Below are positions 34,585-43,970 of a stretch of 64,000 bases of DNA, piece by piece. The position numbers were made by a program, and so were the translations under genes. The stretch lies in contig NZ_JAFBDS010000009.1 of NCBI RefSeq assembly GCF_016908375.1, positions 62,001 through 126,000 of the forward strand, in the 5' to 3' direction. The notes beneath the pieces are model-generated. The model ran no database searches. It was not told where the DNA came from and saw nothing but the letters and a program-made list of their open reading frames with translations. Source of the stretch: Amphibacillus cookii. Its GTDB lineage: Bacteria > Bacillota > Bacilli > Bacillales > Amphibacillaceae. Within the stretch, counting starts at the first letter, position 1; the number at the start of each line of letters is the position of its first letter.

Positions 34585-35556
34585 ATGAAAAAAATTCTTA
34601 TTATACATACAGGTGGCACAATTGCTATGGCTGAAAACGAAGTAACCGGTTCGGTAACGCCTGTAAGCCATCACCCATTAACTGAACACATTAATCAGTT
34701 ACAAGCGATTGCTGATGTAGATGAGATACAAGTCTTTGATCTTCCTTCACCACACATGACGCCAAATCATATGTTGGTATTAGGTCAACAAATAGAAGAG
34801 CAAGCAAAAAAAGCTAAATATGATGGTATAGTTATTACTCATGGCACTGATACGCTAGAAGAAACGGCCTACTTTTTAGATTTGTACTTAAGCTGCACCA
34901 TACCTGTTGTCATTACTGGAGCCATGCGATCAAGTAATGAGATTGGTTCTGATGGACTATATAACCTCATTAGTGCCATCAGAGTAGCGAGTGATGATGA
35001 AGCAACACAAAAAGGTGTTTTAGTTGTTATGAATGATGAAATTCACTCCGCAACTTATGTGACAAAAACTTCAACTAGTAATGTAGCAACTTTCCAAAGT
35101 CCTCAGTTTGGTCCGATTGGTATTTTAACAAAACAAGAAGTCTATTTTTATCATAAATGGATTCGATTTGAACCGATAAAATTTAATGCAATTACTAAAA
35201 CGGTAGTTTTAATCAAAGCATATACCGGGATGGATCAAGCGTTTATAAATGCTGTTTGTCAATTGCCACTAGATGGATTAGTGATAGAAGGGTTTGGTCA
35301 AGGAAATCTACCTCCTTGTATCGTTAGTCAAATTGAACAATTAATCGAAAATAGGATTCCTGTTGTTTTAGTATCACGAAGTTTTAAAGGTGTGGTGCAA
35401 CCCACTTATGGCTACAAAGGTGGGGGGGAAGATCTAAAAAACAAAGGTGTGTGGTTCGCAAAGCGATTGACAGGTCAAAAAGCTAGAATAAAATTACTTG
35501 CTTTGCTAGAAGCAGGTTACCAATGGGAACAGATTAAAGCAATATTAGAAAGATAA
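34585..35556 (+). CDS. ansA: Type I (cytoplasmic) L-asparaginase
   Basis: 323 residues. The first catalytic Thr is in IIHTGGTIAM (Thr12), and the second catalytic set is in ITHGTDTLEETA (about residue 90). There is no signal peptide, so it belongs to the cytosolic type I. It hydrolyses asparagine to aspartate and ammonia. An AAAGGGGCG precedes the ATG. At this place B. subtilis has ypbF-ypbG and the glutamate dehydrogenase gene, so this gene is a local difference. Confidence 0.88.
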   Translation: MKKILIIHTGGTIAMAENEVTGSVTPVSHHPLTEHINQLQAIADVDEIQVFDLPSPHMTPNHMLVLGQQIEEQAKKAKYDGIVITHGTDTLEETAYFLDLYLSCTIPVVITGAMRSSNEIGSDGLYNLISAIRVASDDEATQKGVLVVMNDEIHSATYVTKTSTSNVATFQSPQFGPIGILTKQEVYFYHKWIRFEPIKFNAITKTVVLIKAYTGMDQAFINAVCQLPLDGLVIEGFGQGNLPPCIVSQIEQLIENRIPVVLVSRSFKGVVQPTYGYKGGGEDLKNKGVWFAKRLTGQKARIKLLALLEAGYQWEQIKAILER

Positions 35557-35600
35557 GCATTAATGACCTTATTATATGGGCAGTCATTAATGCTCTTATG
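35556..35600 (+). terminator. ansA terminator
   Basis: A 12-bp stem AGCATTAATGAC / GTCATTAATGCT with a 15-base loop and a short CTTAT tail; it begins at the last base of the stop codon. Confidence 0.7.
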
Positions 35601-35671
35601 TTAGGGAATAGCTGTTTATTTTAGTAGCACGTATATAACAATAAAATGAATAAATTGAGGGAAACATTCAC

Positions 35672-35714
35672 AATGAGGTTTATGACATATTAGCTAAGTC
35701 ATAAACCTCATTTC
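35672..35714. terminator. Bidirectional terminator between ansA and mecB
   Basis: A perfect 15-bp stem AATGAGGTTTATGAC / GTCATAAACCTCATT, 11-base loop. It probably terminates the minus-strand mecB transcript after it has passed through repeat A6. Confidence 0.75.
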
Positions 35715-35750
35715 TAGGTAACAGATCCTAGCAAATCAAGCAAATTAACA

Positions 35751-35879
35751 CGTAAAACGAAACCAATCAGTAGGCTTTTTCGTTCTTCGCCTACTGATTG
35801 TTAGATGAGTGAATCCGGACATTAGCGTCTCTATTTTGAGGTGGGTGTTTTACGGACCGGATGGTTACCCGTGATAAAT
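35751..35879 (-). repeat. Family A intergenic repeat, copy A6 (covarying stem)
   Basis: Reverse-oriented, from CGTAAAACGAAACC to GGTTACCCGTGATAAATG. Its second stem is a perfect CAATCAGTAGGC / GCCTACTGATTG. The pair that is G-C in other copies (CAGTGGG / CCCACTG) is A-T here, with both sides changed. It lies in the 3' untranslated region of mecB, on the same strand. With the two terminators it accounts for most of this 328-base spacer. Confidence 0.85.
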
Positions 35880-35884
35880 GTGTC

Positions 35885-36460
35885 TTAGCATTTAAATTTC
35901 TGTCGAATAAGATGCATAGCTTGCTCGATCATAATCGGCGTACCGTATTCAATTATTCTTGCGGGTGCGACGACGCTAGCCTCAGAGTATTCAGACAATA
36001 ACGCAATTAAGTCTTCTTGGTGATGTTTGGCTAAGATATCGTCCGAAAAATAAACATAATAGTATCCCTCATAGTAATAGATCGATCCTTCATCAATATT
36101 TAATCGCTCTAGTGTATACGCCAGTTGAATAATATCGTCAAAATCGTCAAAGACGTAAAGCAGAGCATCACTCTCATCTAACGTCACTTGCATTTCAATA
36201 TAATCATCATCAGCGTCAAAATATTCCTGAGTCACGATAATTAACATGCCTTGTGCTTGTAATAAGTATACTTGGACCGATAATATACCTGACAGTTCAA
36301 AATCTAATTCATCACTCGCTTCAAACATCATGTCATGAAATAGAGCTTGCATTGCAGGAAGGTCTTTCCACAGCACATCTTCTGTAAGTCCTCTTTCAAC
36401 AAGATCATCAAAAGTTAAAAAAATCTTAAACTGGTTGGATGATAACCTTTCTAATCGCAC
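35885..36460 (-). CDS. mecB: MecA-family adaptor protein, MecB/YpbH
   Basis: 191 residues. The N terminus MRLERLSSNQFKIFLTFDDL is the start of the MecA family, and the C-terminal domain that binds ClpC follows with YYYEGYYYVYF. MecA and YpbH are adaptors that bring substrates such as ComK to ClpCP. The locus between asparaginase or ypbG and sleB matches ypbH. A GGGGG run precedes the start. Minus strand, transcribed toward repeat A6. Confidence 0.85.
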   Translation of the reverse strand: MRLERLSSNQFKIFLTFDDLVERGLTEDVLWKDLPAMQALFHDMMFEASDELDFELSGILSVQVYLLQAQGMLIIVTQEYFDADDDYIEMQVTLDESDALLYVFDDFDDIIQLAYTLERLNIDEGSIYYYEGYYYVYFSDDILAKHHQEDLIALLSEYSEASVVAPARIIEYGTPIMIEQAMHLIRQKFKC

Positions 36461-36746
36461 GTCAATTACCCCCTTTTCGCTTTCACACTAAAGAAATGAC
36501 AAAAAAACCACGGATAATCATTTCAATTACTTAAAACTTATCTACTTCTCGCCATCTTCTTTCATTAAAAATTTTTCTCATACTTAAAAAAGATCTTTTG
36601 ATTATTATATGATATTCAATTCAATTTTGAAACATAGACGCATAGATGAATTTTTAAGAGATATCTGTATTTTGTGTATAAAAAAAAGCTTTTATTAAAA
36701 ACTAGTTAGCAACAATCCATATTCAATCCGTTTAGGAGGCGAGTAA

Positions 36747-37802
36747 ATGAAAAGCACATTAATTAAATGTTTACTTTTAAGTTTTGTCTTAACGATTACA
36801 AGTATCCATCATAATCAAGAAGTTTATGCCTTTAGTCCACAAGTGGTTCAACACGGTGCAACTGGAGAAGATGTCGTCGAGTTACAAGCACGACTTCAAT
36901 ATATTGGTTTTTACAATGGTCAAATAGATGGTGTATTTGATTGGGGAACATATTGGGCTTTACGTCATTTTCAACATGAATTTGGGATGAAGGTAGATGG
37001 TTTAGCAGGTGATCAAGTGAAAGATATGCTTGAAAGGGCAACTGACTATGATGAGGCCTTTGTCCGAGAAAACTTAAAAGCTGGGAGAACATTCACTCAC
37101 TACGGTGGAATGAACAAAGAAGATCAAGTCAAACACGAACAACCTCCTGCTCAAGAGCAGCAGAAAAAAGAACAACCTCCTGGGGGGGAAGATCAGTCTG
37201 ACCAAGAAAAACCTGATCCGAAACCAGAACAACAAGTGCCTGATCCTGAACCTGGTGCAGAACCGGAGCAACCAGCACCTGAGCCCGAGCCTGATGCAGA
37301 ACCGGAACAACCAGCACCTGAACCGGAACAAGAACCCGAACCCGATTTTCAGGAAGAGCCACAACCAGAACCTGAAGCTGAACAGCCTGATCCAGAACAA
37401 GATGGTGAGCCGATTGAACCAACCTCCGTTAATGTGCCAAATGGGTATTCACAAAATGATATTCAACTGATGGCTCAAGCAGTTTACGGTGAAGCAAGAG
37501 GTGAACCCTATGAAGGTCAAGTAGCAGTTGCAGCAGTTATATTAAATCGTATTCAAAGTTCAACCTTTCCCAACACGGTATCGAGTGTGATCTTTGAACC
37601 TTTAGCCTTTACTGCAGTTGCTGATGGTCAAATATATATGGACCCGGATGATACTGCTAGACGTGCTGTACTTGATGCAATCAATGGTTGGGACCCATCT
37701 GGGGAAGCGATTTACTATTTTAACCCAGATACTGCAACATCAACTTGGATTTGGTCAAGACCACATATTAAAAGAATTGGTAAACATATTTTTTGTATGT
37801 AA
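36747..37802 (+). CDS. sleB: Spore cortex-lytic enzyme SleB with extended Pro-Glu linker
   Basis: 351 residues, longer than the usual 300-305. A signal peptide (1-28) is followed by a peptidoglycan-binding domain (about 32-93, with the repeat-like LQARLQYIGFYNG). A linker of about 105 residues (125-230) then consists almost only of Pro, Glu, Gln, Asp, with repeats of EPEQPAPEPEP. The hydrolase_2 (lytic transglycosylase) domain occupies 235-351 with catalytic Glu in YGEARGEP. SleB degrades cortex peptidoglycan during germination. AGGAGG precedes the ATG, and ypeB, its partner, follows by 18 bases. Confidence 0.9.
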   Translation: MKSTLIKCLLLSFVLTITSIHHNQEVYAFSPQVVQHGATGEDVVELQARLQYIGFYNGQIDGVFDWGTYWALRHFQHEFGMKVDGLAGDQVKDMLERATDYDEAFVRENLKAGRTFTHYGGMNKEDQVKHEQPPAQEQQKKEQPPGGEDQSDQEKPDPKPEQQVPDPEPGAEPEQPAPEPEPDAEPEQPAPEPEQEPEPDFQEEPQPEPEAEQPDPEQDGEPIEPTSVNVPNGYSQNDIQLMAQAVYGEARGEPYEGQVAVAAVILNRIQSSTFPNTVSSVIFEPLAFTAVADGQIYMDPDDTARRAVLDAINGWDPSGEAIYYFNPDTATSTWIWSRPHIKRIGKHIFCM

Positions 37803-37820
37803 TATACTGGAGGGATTTTA

Positions 37821-39173
37821 ATGGCGAAGTGGATTACTATCACTTTACTGTCTATAGGATTGATCGTATCAGCCACCTGGGGTTTTCAACAATCAAATCA
37901 AAAGGAATCAATGATGATACATGCAGAAAACAATTATCAGCGAGCGTTTCATGATTTAACTTATCATATTGATTTATTACATGACAAAATCGGGACAACA
38001 TTAGCTTTAAATTCAAAAGAGCAATTGTCTCCACAGATGTTAGATATATGGCGATTGACATCACAAGCTCAAACAGATGTCAGCCAATTGCCACTTGTCT
38101 TATTACCATTTAGCAACACAGAAGGTTTCTTATCTGAAGTAGGAGATTTCACATATGATGTTGCCGTACGAGATTTAGAGCATGATCCCTTGTCAGATAA
38201 AGAAGTAGAAAAACTTTCCGCTCTGTATGATGCTTCTGATGACATCAGAAAACAGTTGCGGACTGTACAACATGAAGTACTAGATCAACAATTAAGATGG
38301 GTAGATGTAGAATTAGCACTTGCATCTGAGGGAGAGAACGATCCTAATTTAATTGTAGATGGTTTTACTGCTGTAGAAAACCGCTCATCAGGCTTTAGTG
38401 AGACACATTTTCAAAACTTATCATCTTCACTTCCGCAACAACATGATCACTTTAGCTTTTTAGAAGGAGACGAAATATCAGAACAAACCGCCATTAAAGA
38501 AATTAAAACACAATTTGATTTAAGTAATGATTTCGATATTAACTTACAAAAAAGTGGTGATGGTGCCCAACTACCGACGTATAGTGGTTCTTTCACTTAT
38601 GATGATGAGCATGGGTATGTAGAAATTACTGAAAAAGGTGGTCATATCTTGTCTTACATGCTTGATCGCCCCCTAAATGATATTAACTTAGGTTTAAATG
38701 AAGCACAAATAGAAGCAGAGAAACTTTTGAAAGAACAAGGATTTGAAGATATTATTTTACTTCAATCTAGTCAATATGACCAAACAGGGTTTTTCCAATT
38801 TGTTAGCTCTCAAGAAGATATTTGGATTTATCCAGACAAAATCCTAGTGAAAGTTGCTCTAGATAATGGAGATATTATCGGATATAATGCAACAGATTTT
38901 TATCGTAATCACCGAAATCGGGATTTAGATGAACCTAAACTTTCATTAGAAGAAGCTGAAGATAAAGTCAATCACGGGTTAAATATTGAAGATCAACATC
39001 TTGCGGTGGTAGAAGATGTTGAGGGACAAGAAGTGTTGTCTTATGCATTTTTCGGGACGCTTAATCATGATACGTATCGAATCTTTATTAATGCAGAAAC
39101 GGGAGAAGAAGTTCTGGTTGAGCGATTGCAGGATGTAGAATCTAAATGGGGGCAAGCCCAACAAGAAGAATAG
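37821..39173 (+). CDS. ypeB: Germination protein YpeB
   Basis: 450 residues. One N-terminal membrane helix (4-20), a helical domain, then three PepSY-type repeats in the C-terminal half (for example EQTAIKEIKTQF, GLNEAQIEAEKLL and LSLEEAEDKVN). YpeB is needed for stable placement of SleB in the spore inner membrane and cortex. TGGAGG precedes the ATG. The pair sleB-ypeB is conserved in all spore-forming Bacillaceae. Confidence 0.93.
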   Translation: MAKWITITLLSIGLIVSATWGFQQSNQKESMMIHAENNYQRAFHDLTYHIDLLHDKIGTTLALNSKEQLSPQMLDIWRLTSQAQTDVSQLPLVLLPFSNTEGFLSEVGDFTYDVAVRDLEHDPLSDKEVEKLSALYDASDDIRKQLRTVQHEVLDQQLRWVDVELALASEGENDPNLIVDGFTAVENRSSGFSETHFQNLSSSLPQQHDHFSFLEGDEISEQTAIKEIKTQFDLSNDFDINLQKSGDGAQLPTYSGSFTYDDEHGYVEITEKGGHILSYMLDRPLNDINLGLNEAQIEAEKLLKEQGFEDIILLQSSQYDQTGFFQFVSSQEDIWIYPDKILVKVALDNGDIIGYNATDFYRNHRNRDLDEPKLSLEEAEDKVNHGLNIEDQHLAVVEDVEGQEVLSYAFFGTLNHDTYRIFINAETGEEVLVERLQDVESKWGQAQQEE

Positions 39174-39194
39174 CTGACCTATAAAAAGAAATTT

Positions 39195-39439
39195 CAGATC
39201 AGTGGGCGGAGGGCTACAGGATGTAGATCATGCAGACGTGGGCCTACAGGATGTAGGTTATGCAGACGTTGCCACAGGACGTGGCGGCCTTAGTCTGTAA
39301 TCCTCTTAAGGACGTGGCGGTTTTAGTCTACGATCTTTACCCTCCCACTGATTGTTAGTTGAGTGAACCAGGACAGCGCCCACTTAAATATTCTCTGTTT
39401 TGAGGTGGCTGCTTTACGAACGATTATCTATGATAAAAC
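39195..39439 (-). repeat. Family A intergenic repeat, copy A7 (with hairpin module)
   Basis: Reverse-oriented, from CAGATCAGTGGGCGGAG to CGATTATCTATGATAAA. The insert at 39207-39344 is a near-identical reverse complement of that in A1, and the flanks show the core words GAGTGAACCAGGACAGC and TGTTTTGAGGTGG. Second-stem arms are CAGTGGGC and CCCACTG. Confidence 0.85.
39207..39344 (-). repeat. Nested hairpin module inside A7
   Basis: Same unit order as in A1, reversed: two CTACAGGATGTAG hairpins, CCACAGGACGTGG and TTAGTCTGTAATCC. Only scattered differences separate it from the A1 copy over about 140 bases, far fewer than between the surrounding A repeats, so one was copied recently from the other or from a shared source. 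Confidence 0.75.
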
Positions 39440-39514
39440 ATTAAAACAAAAGATGAAACTCATATAACATTGCCTTACACGAGGGGAGTTTCTTAAAAGT
39501 AAATAATATGATCC

Positions 39515-39556
39515 AAGACGAATGAATAATTTATAAAAGTTCATTCGTCTTTTTTT
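39515..39556 (+). terminator. Terminator upstream of the PilZ gene
   Basis: A perfect 12-bp stem AAGACGAATGAA / TTCATTCGTCTT with a 13-base loop and seven T. It ends the sleB-ypeB transcript after repeat A7. Confidence 0.85.
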
Positions 39557-39634
39557 ACACAATTATCTTGTACTTTACCAAAGATTTTTGCAATAATGTA
39601 ATTAATAAGATTTAACGCTAAGGGAATGATTAAT

Positions 39635-40288
39635 ATGAAAATTGGGACGCAGTTGATTTTGGAACAAGAGCAACAAGATAGTAGTATACGGCGTTATCGT
39701 TGTCGAATTGTTGAACTAAAGGGCTTAAAATGCTATATCGACCAACCTATTAATATAGAAACAGGACGAACCCAAGCCATACCTGTAGGAAGTTGTTTTT
39801 CTGGATATTTTGTAGATAAAGATGAAGCCATCTATACATTTACTACAGAAGTAATGGAACGAAAAAAAGATAATATTCCCATGTTGATTTTAGCTTTTGA
39901 TCAGAGTAAAATGAAAAAGGTTCAACGGCGGGAGTACGTTAGAGTACCTGTGAATCTAGATATTTCAATACTAAACTTGAACAATCCTTTAAAACCATTA
40001 GTGACTGTCACAAAAGATATTAGTGGGGGTGGAGTTGCCGTCGTTTTACCACCAGATCATTTTTATGAGCCGGGGGTTTCATTAGAGTTAATTTTGGTAT
40101 TATCTTCTGGTGACCGTCAGATTGATTACATTGTAACTGAAGCAGAAACGATTCGTATCGAAAGTAGTAACGACAAACAAGTATTATCAATGAAATTTGT
40201 CACTATAAATGAAAATGATAGACAGCGCATTATTCAGTTTTGTTTTGACAGGCAATTAAAACAACGACGTCAACAAATGAATATTTGA
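39635..40288 (+). CDS. motI: PilZ-domain cyclic-di-GMP receptor (YpfA/MotI/DgrA)
   Basis: 217 residues. An N-terminal YcgR-like barrel is followed by a PilZ domain with Arg99-x-x-x-Arg103 in RREYVR and Asp128-x-Ser-x-x-Gly in DISGGG; these bind cyclic di-GMP. In B. subtilis this protein acts as a clutch on the flagellar stator MotA. Start ATG 39635 lies 9 bases after AAGGGA; ATG 39626 is too close. It is followed by cmk at 24 bases. Confidence 0.9.
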   Translation: MKIGTQLILEQEQQDSSIRRYRCRIVELKGLKCYIDQPINIETGRTQAIPVGSCFSGYFVDKDEAIYTFTTEVMERKKDNIPMLILAFDQSKMKKVQRREYVRVPVNLDISILNLNNPLKPLVTVTKDISGGGVAVVLPPDHFYEPGVSLELILVLSSGDRQIDYIVTEAETIRIESSNDKQVLSMKFVTINENDRQRIIQFCFDRQLKQRRQQMNI

Positions 40289-40312
40289 CATTAGATCGAG
40301 AGGAAGAAAAGC

Positions 40313-40993
40313 ATGACAAAAGAAAAATTGGCAATTGCCATCGATGGACCAGCAGCTGCTGGTAAAAGCACTGTAGCTAAGAAGGTAGCTCATGCGTTAA
40401 AATATATCTATATTGACACTGGCGCCATGTATCGAGCACTTACCTATATTGCTTTAGAAACACACGTAGATACAAATAATGAGGAGCAACTGTATCAATT
40501 ATTACTTACATCAACGATAAAACTTGTCCAATCAAAAACAGGACAAAAAGTATACATAAATGATCAAGATGTAACAGAAAGTATTCGTAATCAACACGTC
40601 ACCAACCATGTATCTCAAGTTGCTAAACATCGTATGGTTAGAGAAGAGATGGTGAAGCGACAAAGACAGTTAGCAACTAAACGTGGTGTTGTTATGGATG
40701 GTAGAGACATAGGTACACATGTTATTCCCGACGCAGAAGTAAAATTTTTCCTTAAAGCATCTGTGGATGAGCGTGCTAAGCGTAGATATGCAGAAAATAA
40801 AGCGAAAGGTTTTACGACAAACCTAGAACAATTGAAATTAGAGATTTCCAATCGTGATAAACTTGATTCAGAACGTGAAGTATCACCACTGATACAAGCT
40901 AATGATGCCATTGTTATTGATACAACAGCATTAAATATTAATCAAGTAACGAAAAAGATTCTTGATATCATTAAGACAAGGGGAGAGCGTTAA
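40313..40993 (+). CDS. cmk: Cytidylate kinase
   Basis: 226 residues. P-loop [12 protein letters not shown] near residue 8-20, the NMP-binding insert, DGRDIGTHV (about 131), and the lid [13 protein letters not shown] are present. It phosphorylates CMP and dCMP. GAGAGGAAG precedes the ATG. It lies one base ahead of the plsC start, so the two are co-transcribed with ypfD. Confidence 0.95.
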   Translation: MTKEKLAIAIDGPAAAGKSTVAKKVAHALKYIYIDTGAMYRALTYIALETHVDTNNEEQLYQLLLTSTIKLVQSKTGQKVYINDQDVTESIRNQHVTNHVSQVAKHRMVREEMVKRQRQLATKRGVVMDGRDIGTHVIPDAEVKFFLKASVDERAKRRYAENKAKGFTTNLEQLKLEISNRDKLDSEREVSPLIQANDAIVIDTTALNINQVTKKILDIIKTRGER

Positions 40994-40994
40994 A

Positions 40995-41582
40995 TTGACT
41001 TTCTATCATATAGCTAAAAATGTTGTCTGGCTTATTTTGAAGCCTTTATATCGCATGGAAGTGATTGGTAAAGAAAATATTCCTAAAGAGGGGCCGGTAA
41101 TTATATGCTCAAATCATATATCTAATTTAGACCCTCCAATAGTTGGAATAACAGCCACACGCGATGTGCATTTTTTAGCGAAAGAAGAACTATTTGAAAA
41201 GCCGTGGCTAGGAAAGCTTATGACACACTTAAATGCCTTTCCTATTAAACGTGGCATGAGTGATCGTCAAGCGCTAAGGCAAGCATTATCCTTGCTTAAA
41301 AATGGAAAAACATTAGGGTTGTTCCCGGAAGGTACCAGGAGTAAAACAGGTAAATTGGGTGAGGGACTTTCAGGTATAGGATTTTTTGCACTTCGATCTG
41401 AAGCAACAGTCATACCGTGTGCGATAATTGGTCCCTATAAAATAGGTAAAAGATTAAAAGTCGTTTACGGTTCGCCAATTGAAATGAACAAGTTGCGTCA
41501 AGACAAAGTATCTGCAAAAGTCGTAACTGAAAAGATTATGAGTAACATTCAATCATTGTTAGAAAATAATTCTCAAAAATAA
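40995..41582 (+). CDS. plsC: 1-acyl-sn-glycerol-3-phosphate acyltransferase
   Basis: 195 residues. Motif I (SNHISNLD), motif II with KEELFEKPWLGK, motif III FPEGTRS and motif IV VIPCAI are in order. It makes phosphatidic acid for membrane lipids. The start is TTG 40995 behind AGGGGAGAG; the frame is open further into cmk but has no binding site there. In B. subtilis cmk and ypfD are adjacent to plsC as here. Confidence 0.92.
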   Translation: MTFYHIAKNVVWLILKPLYRMEVIGKENIPKEGPVIICSNHISNLDPPIVGITATRDVHFLAKEELFEKPWLGKLMTHLNAFPIKRGMSDRQALRQALSLLKNGKTLGLFPEGTRSKTGKLGEGLSGIGFFALRSEATVIPCAIIGPYKIGKRLKVVYGSPIEMNKLRQDKVSAKVVTEKIMSNIQSLLENNSQK

Positions 41583-41670
41583 TTTATATGACTTGACAAA
41601 TGCGTAGAAATGTTAGAAGTTAGAAAAAGGATAGTTTATTTCTTGTCGCAAATTGAAGGAGGCTTTTTTT

Positions 41671-42813
41671 ATGGATGAAATGAATAAAGAAGTATCAGAT
41701 TTCAAAGAATTAGCGGAGGGTGAACTTGTTACCGGTAAGGTGGTAAAAGTAGAAGACAACCAAGTTTTAGTTGATATTGGTTGGAAAACAGATGGCATTG
41801 TTCCAATTAGTGAGTTATCAAGTCTCCATATTGAAACAGCGAGCGAAGTTGTCTCATTGGACGATGAGTTAACATTAAAAATTAAGAAAATGGATGATGA
41901 TGAAATCATTTTATCTAAACGTGCGGTGGACACAGAACAAGCATGGAACGACTTAGAAGCTAAATTGCAGTCTGGAGAAGTTTTTGAAGCAACTGTAAAA
42001 GAAATTGTTAAAGGGGGCTTGGTTGTTGATGTAGGCGTTAGAGGATTTATACCAGCCTCTTTAGTTGAAACTTATTTTGTTGATGACTTTTCTGAATATC
42101 AAGATCGTGCATTAACATTAAAAGTTGTTGAACTCGATCGCTCGAAAAATCGTGTCATTCTCTCACATCGAGCGGTAATTGAAGCTGAGCAAACCGTAAA
42201 AAAAGAACAACGATTGCAAAGTCTTGAGGAAGGACAAGTTGTTGAAGGTACAGTGGCAAGAATTACTGACTTTGGTGTGTTTGTTGATTTAGGTGGTATT
42301 GACGGTTTAGTTCATATATCTCAACTATCACATGAACACGTTGAGCACGCAAGTGATGTCGTAAACGAAGGTGATCCTATCAAAGTTAAAGTACTTGCGG
42401 TTGATCCTGAAACTGAGCGTGTCTCATTATCGGTTAAAGCGACTTTACCAGGTCCGTGGGAACAAGTCGAACAAGAAATTTCTCAAGGGGATGTTGTTGA
42501 AGGTACAGTTAAACGATTGGTTCACTTCGGCGCATTCGTTGAAATTTTACCACAAGTTGAGGGATTAGTTCATATCTCCCAAATTTCAACTGATCATATT
42601 GGTACACCTCAAGAAGTCCTTGAAGTTGGACAGAAAGTGAATGCTAAAGTATTGGATGTCAATCAAGCCGAAAAACGCATTTCTTTAAGCATTAAAGAAC
42701 TTGAAGTAGAAAAGAACCAACAAGAACTGAAATCATATGAAAAAGAAGATGATGACACTGGTTTTTCTTTAAGTGATATGATAGGTGATCAGTTAGATAA
42801 ATTTAAAGATTAA
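41671..42813 (+). CDS. ypfD: Ribosomal protein S1 homologue YpfD
   Basis: 380 residues with four S1 RNA-binding repeats, starting near 18, 103, 188 and 273 (recurring [24 protein letters not shown]). Most Firmicutes carry this shortened S1, whose role in translation is milder than that of E. coli S1. AAGGAGG lies at the proper distance before ATG 41671; an in-frame earlier ATG overlaps that site. In B. subtilis fni follows; here family B repeat B2 does. Confidence 0.92.
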   Translation: MDEMNKEVSDFKELAEGELVTGKVVKVEDNQVLVDIGWKTDGIVPISELSSLHIETASEVVSLDDELTLKIKKMDDDEIILSKRAVDTEQAWNDLEAKLQSGEVFEATVKEIVKGGLVVDVGVRGFIPASLVETYFVDDFSEYQDRALTLKVVELDRSKNRVILSHRAVIEAEQTVKKEQRLQSLEEGQVVEGTVARITDFGVFVDLGGIDGLVHISQLSHEHVEHASDVVNEGDPIKVKVLAVDPETERVSLSVKATLPGPWEQVEQEISQGDVVEGTVKRLVHFGAFVEILPQVEGLVHISQISTDHIGTPQEVLEVGQKVNAKVLDVNQAEKRISLSIKELEVEKNQQELKSYEKEDDDTGFSLSDMIGDQLDKFKD

Positions 42814-42827
42814 ATGACGAGTTTAGG

Positions 42828-43190
42828 ACAAAAATAAAAGAAATAAGATCAAATGCGAATGATCCGTTAATTTTACGAATGGATTATTCGCATTTATTTT
42901 ATTAAAACGAATGATACTAATAGCAGAGGAAATATGCGACACTCTAGCGGGAACAAATCTTTTCGGTGGGGCGAGTGTTGCAGTCCTAGCACGAGCTAAA
43001 GATCCATTCAGTAAAGCGCTCTTGGCTTTCCTGTGGAAGGTTAGACTAAACCGGTCACCTCGCGTGACAACGTCTAACTCACCCACATCCTGTAAGCCCG
43101 AAGCCGTGCCCGCAGCAAGGGAATGCGAGTATGTGACAAACCTACACATTCTAATATCACTCTTATTTACTTATGTCCCGCCCCATTTTA
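42828..43190 (+). repeat. Family B intergenic repeat, copy B2
   Basis: About 360 bp, in opposite orientation to B1. Left end AGGACAAAAATAAAAG, right end TTATGTCCCGCCCC form an imperfect terminal inverted repeat. It includes a block (42927-42957) that matches B1 almost perfectly and an additional segment (43036-43100) related to the hairpin module of A1 and A7. Short open frames on both strands inside it have no ribosome binding sites and differ from those in B1, so I treat them as chance. Confidence 0.8.
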
Positions 43191-43312
43191 CTTTCGGGTA
43201 TTGAAAATAGCATAGATAACATGTATAGCTTAAACATCAAGATACCAAAATTTGATCCCCTCGTTTACAATGAGCGGTTAAAAGACATAATGATAGCTAG
43301 AGGTGATCAATA

Positions 43313-43873
43313 ATGGCTTATTATTGGGTAAGTTGGTTAAGTTTGATTTATATTATTTTTTTTGGTTTGGAGCAACATAAAATTAATCAGGTAATAAAGA
43401 TAATCCTTTTATTAAATATCATCTTAATCCATTTTCAAATCGAGTTTGGGTATTTTGTCGGGACACTGCCCTATACGTATAGTTTTTTCCTAGTATGGAT
43501 TTTCATTTTTAAATATCGCTTCACAATTAAGCATTGGATAAGTCTGATTTGTATCGTGTTAGCGTACACTGGTCTTCGGTATATATTAATTACAAGTCCG
43601 ATTTGGCTTTTTCTTAATGCTTATTTATTGATACACCTTGCTTTGATACTAATGGTCATATTTATCGAACGCAACTTATTAACAAAATTATTGCTTTACA
43701 GCACATCATTATTAACAGGAGAAATTCTGTTTGCTTATCATGTAAGAATCATTGATTGGAATGTTATCTTAGGGGAACCTATGTTTTTTGTTGGACTATA
43801 CATAAGTACACTGACCATCATCATACATCATCAGCTAATTAACCATTACAAAATGAGTAAGATTTTTGGTTAG
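43313..43873 (+). CDS. yphA: YphA family membrane protein
   Basis: 186 residues, almost entirely hydrophobic with six or so membrane helices and many aromatic residues. Its size and location between ypfD and der match B. subtilis yphA (about 199). Function is unknown. AGAGGTGAT precedes the ATG. The upstream 500-base spacer holds repeat B2 and a short AT-rich stretch that must contain its promoter. Confidence 0.75.
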   Translation: MAYYWVSWLSLIYIIFFGLEQHKINQVIKIILLLNIILIHFQIEFGYFVGTLPYTYSFFLVWIFIFKYRFTIKHWISLICIVLAYTGLRYILITSPIWLFLNAYLLIHLALILMVIFIERNLLTKLLLYSTSLLTGEILFAYHVRIIDWNVILGEPMFFVGLYISTLTIIIHHQLINHYKMSKIFG

Positions 43874-43970
43874 ATCATTGTTTAACAAGCATACTTTTGC
43901 TAAACTATAAAAGTTAGTGGCGTTATTATATGCCATTTGATAAGTAAATCATAGAAAGGATGAACCTTTC

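Noticed and set aside
34443-34634. Plus-strand open frame of 63 residues before ansA
   Set aside because: It overlaps the start of ansA in another frame and has no binding site; it lies in a leader with a hairpin.
37074-37470. Three overlapping open frames on both strands inside sleB (97-108 residues on minus, 71 on plus)
   Set aside because: They arise from the low-complexity Pro-Glu coding repeat read in other frames, have no ribosome binding sites and encode unlikely Arg/Phe- or Val/Gln-rich proteins.
42823-43204. Open frames of 97 and 108 residues on opposite strands
   Set aside because: Both lie in repeat B2, lack ribosome binding sites and are not preserved in copy B1.
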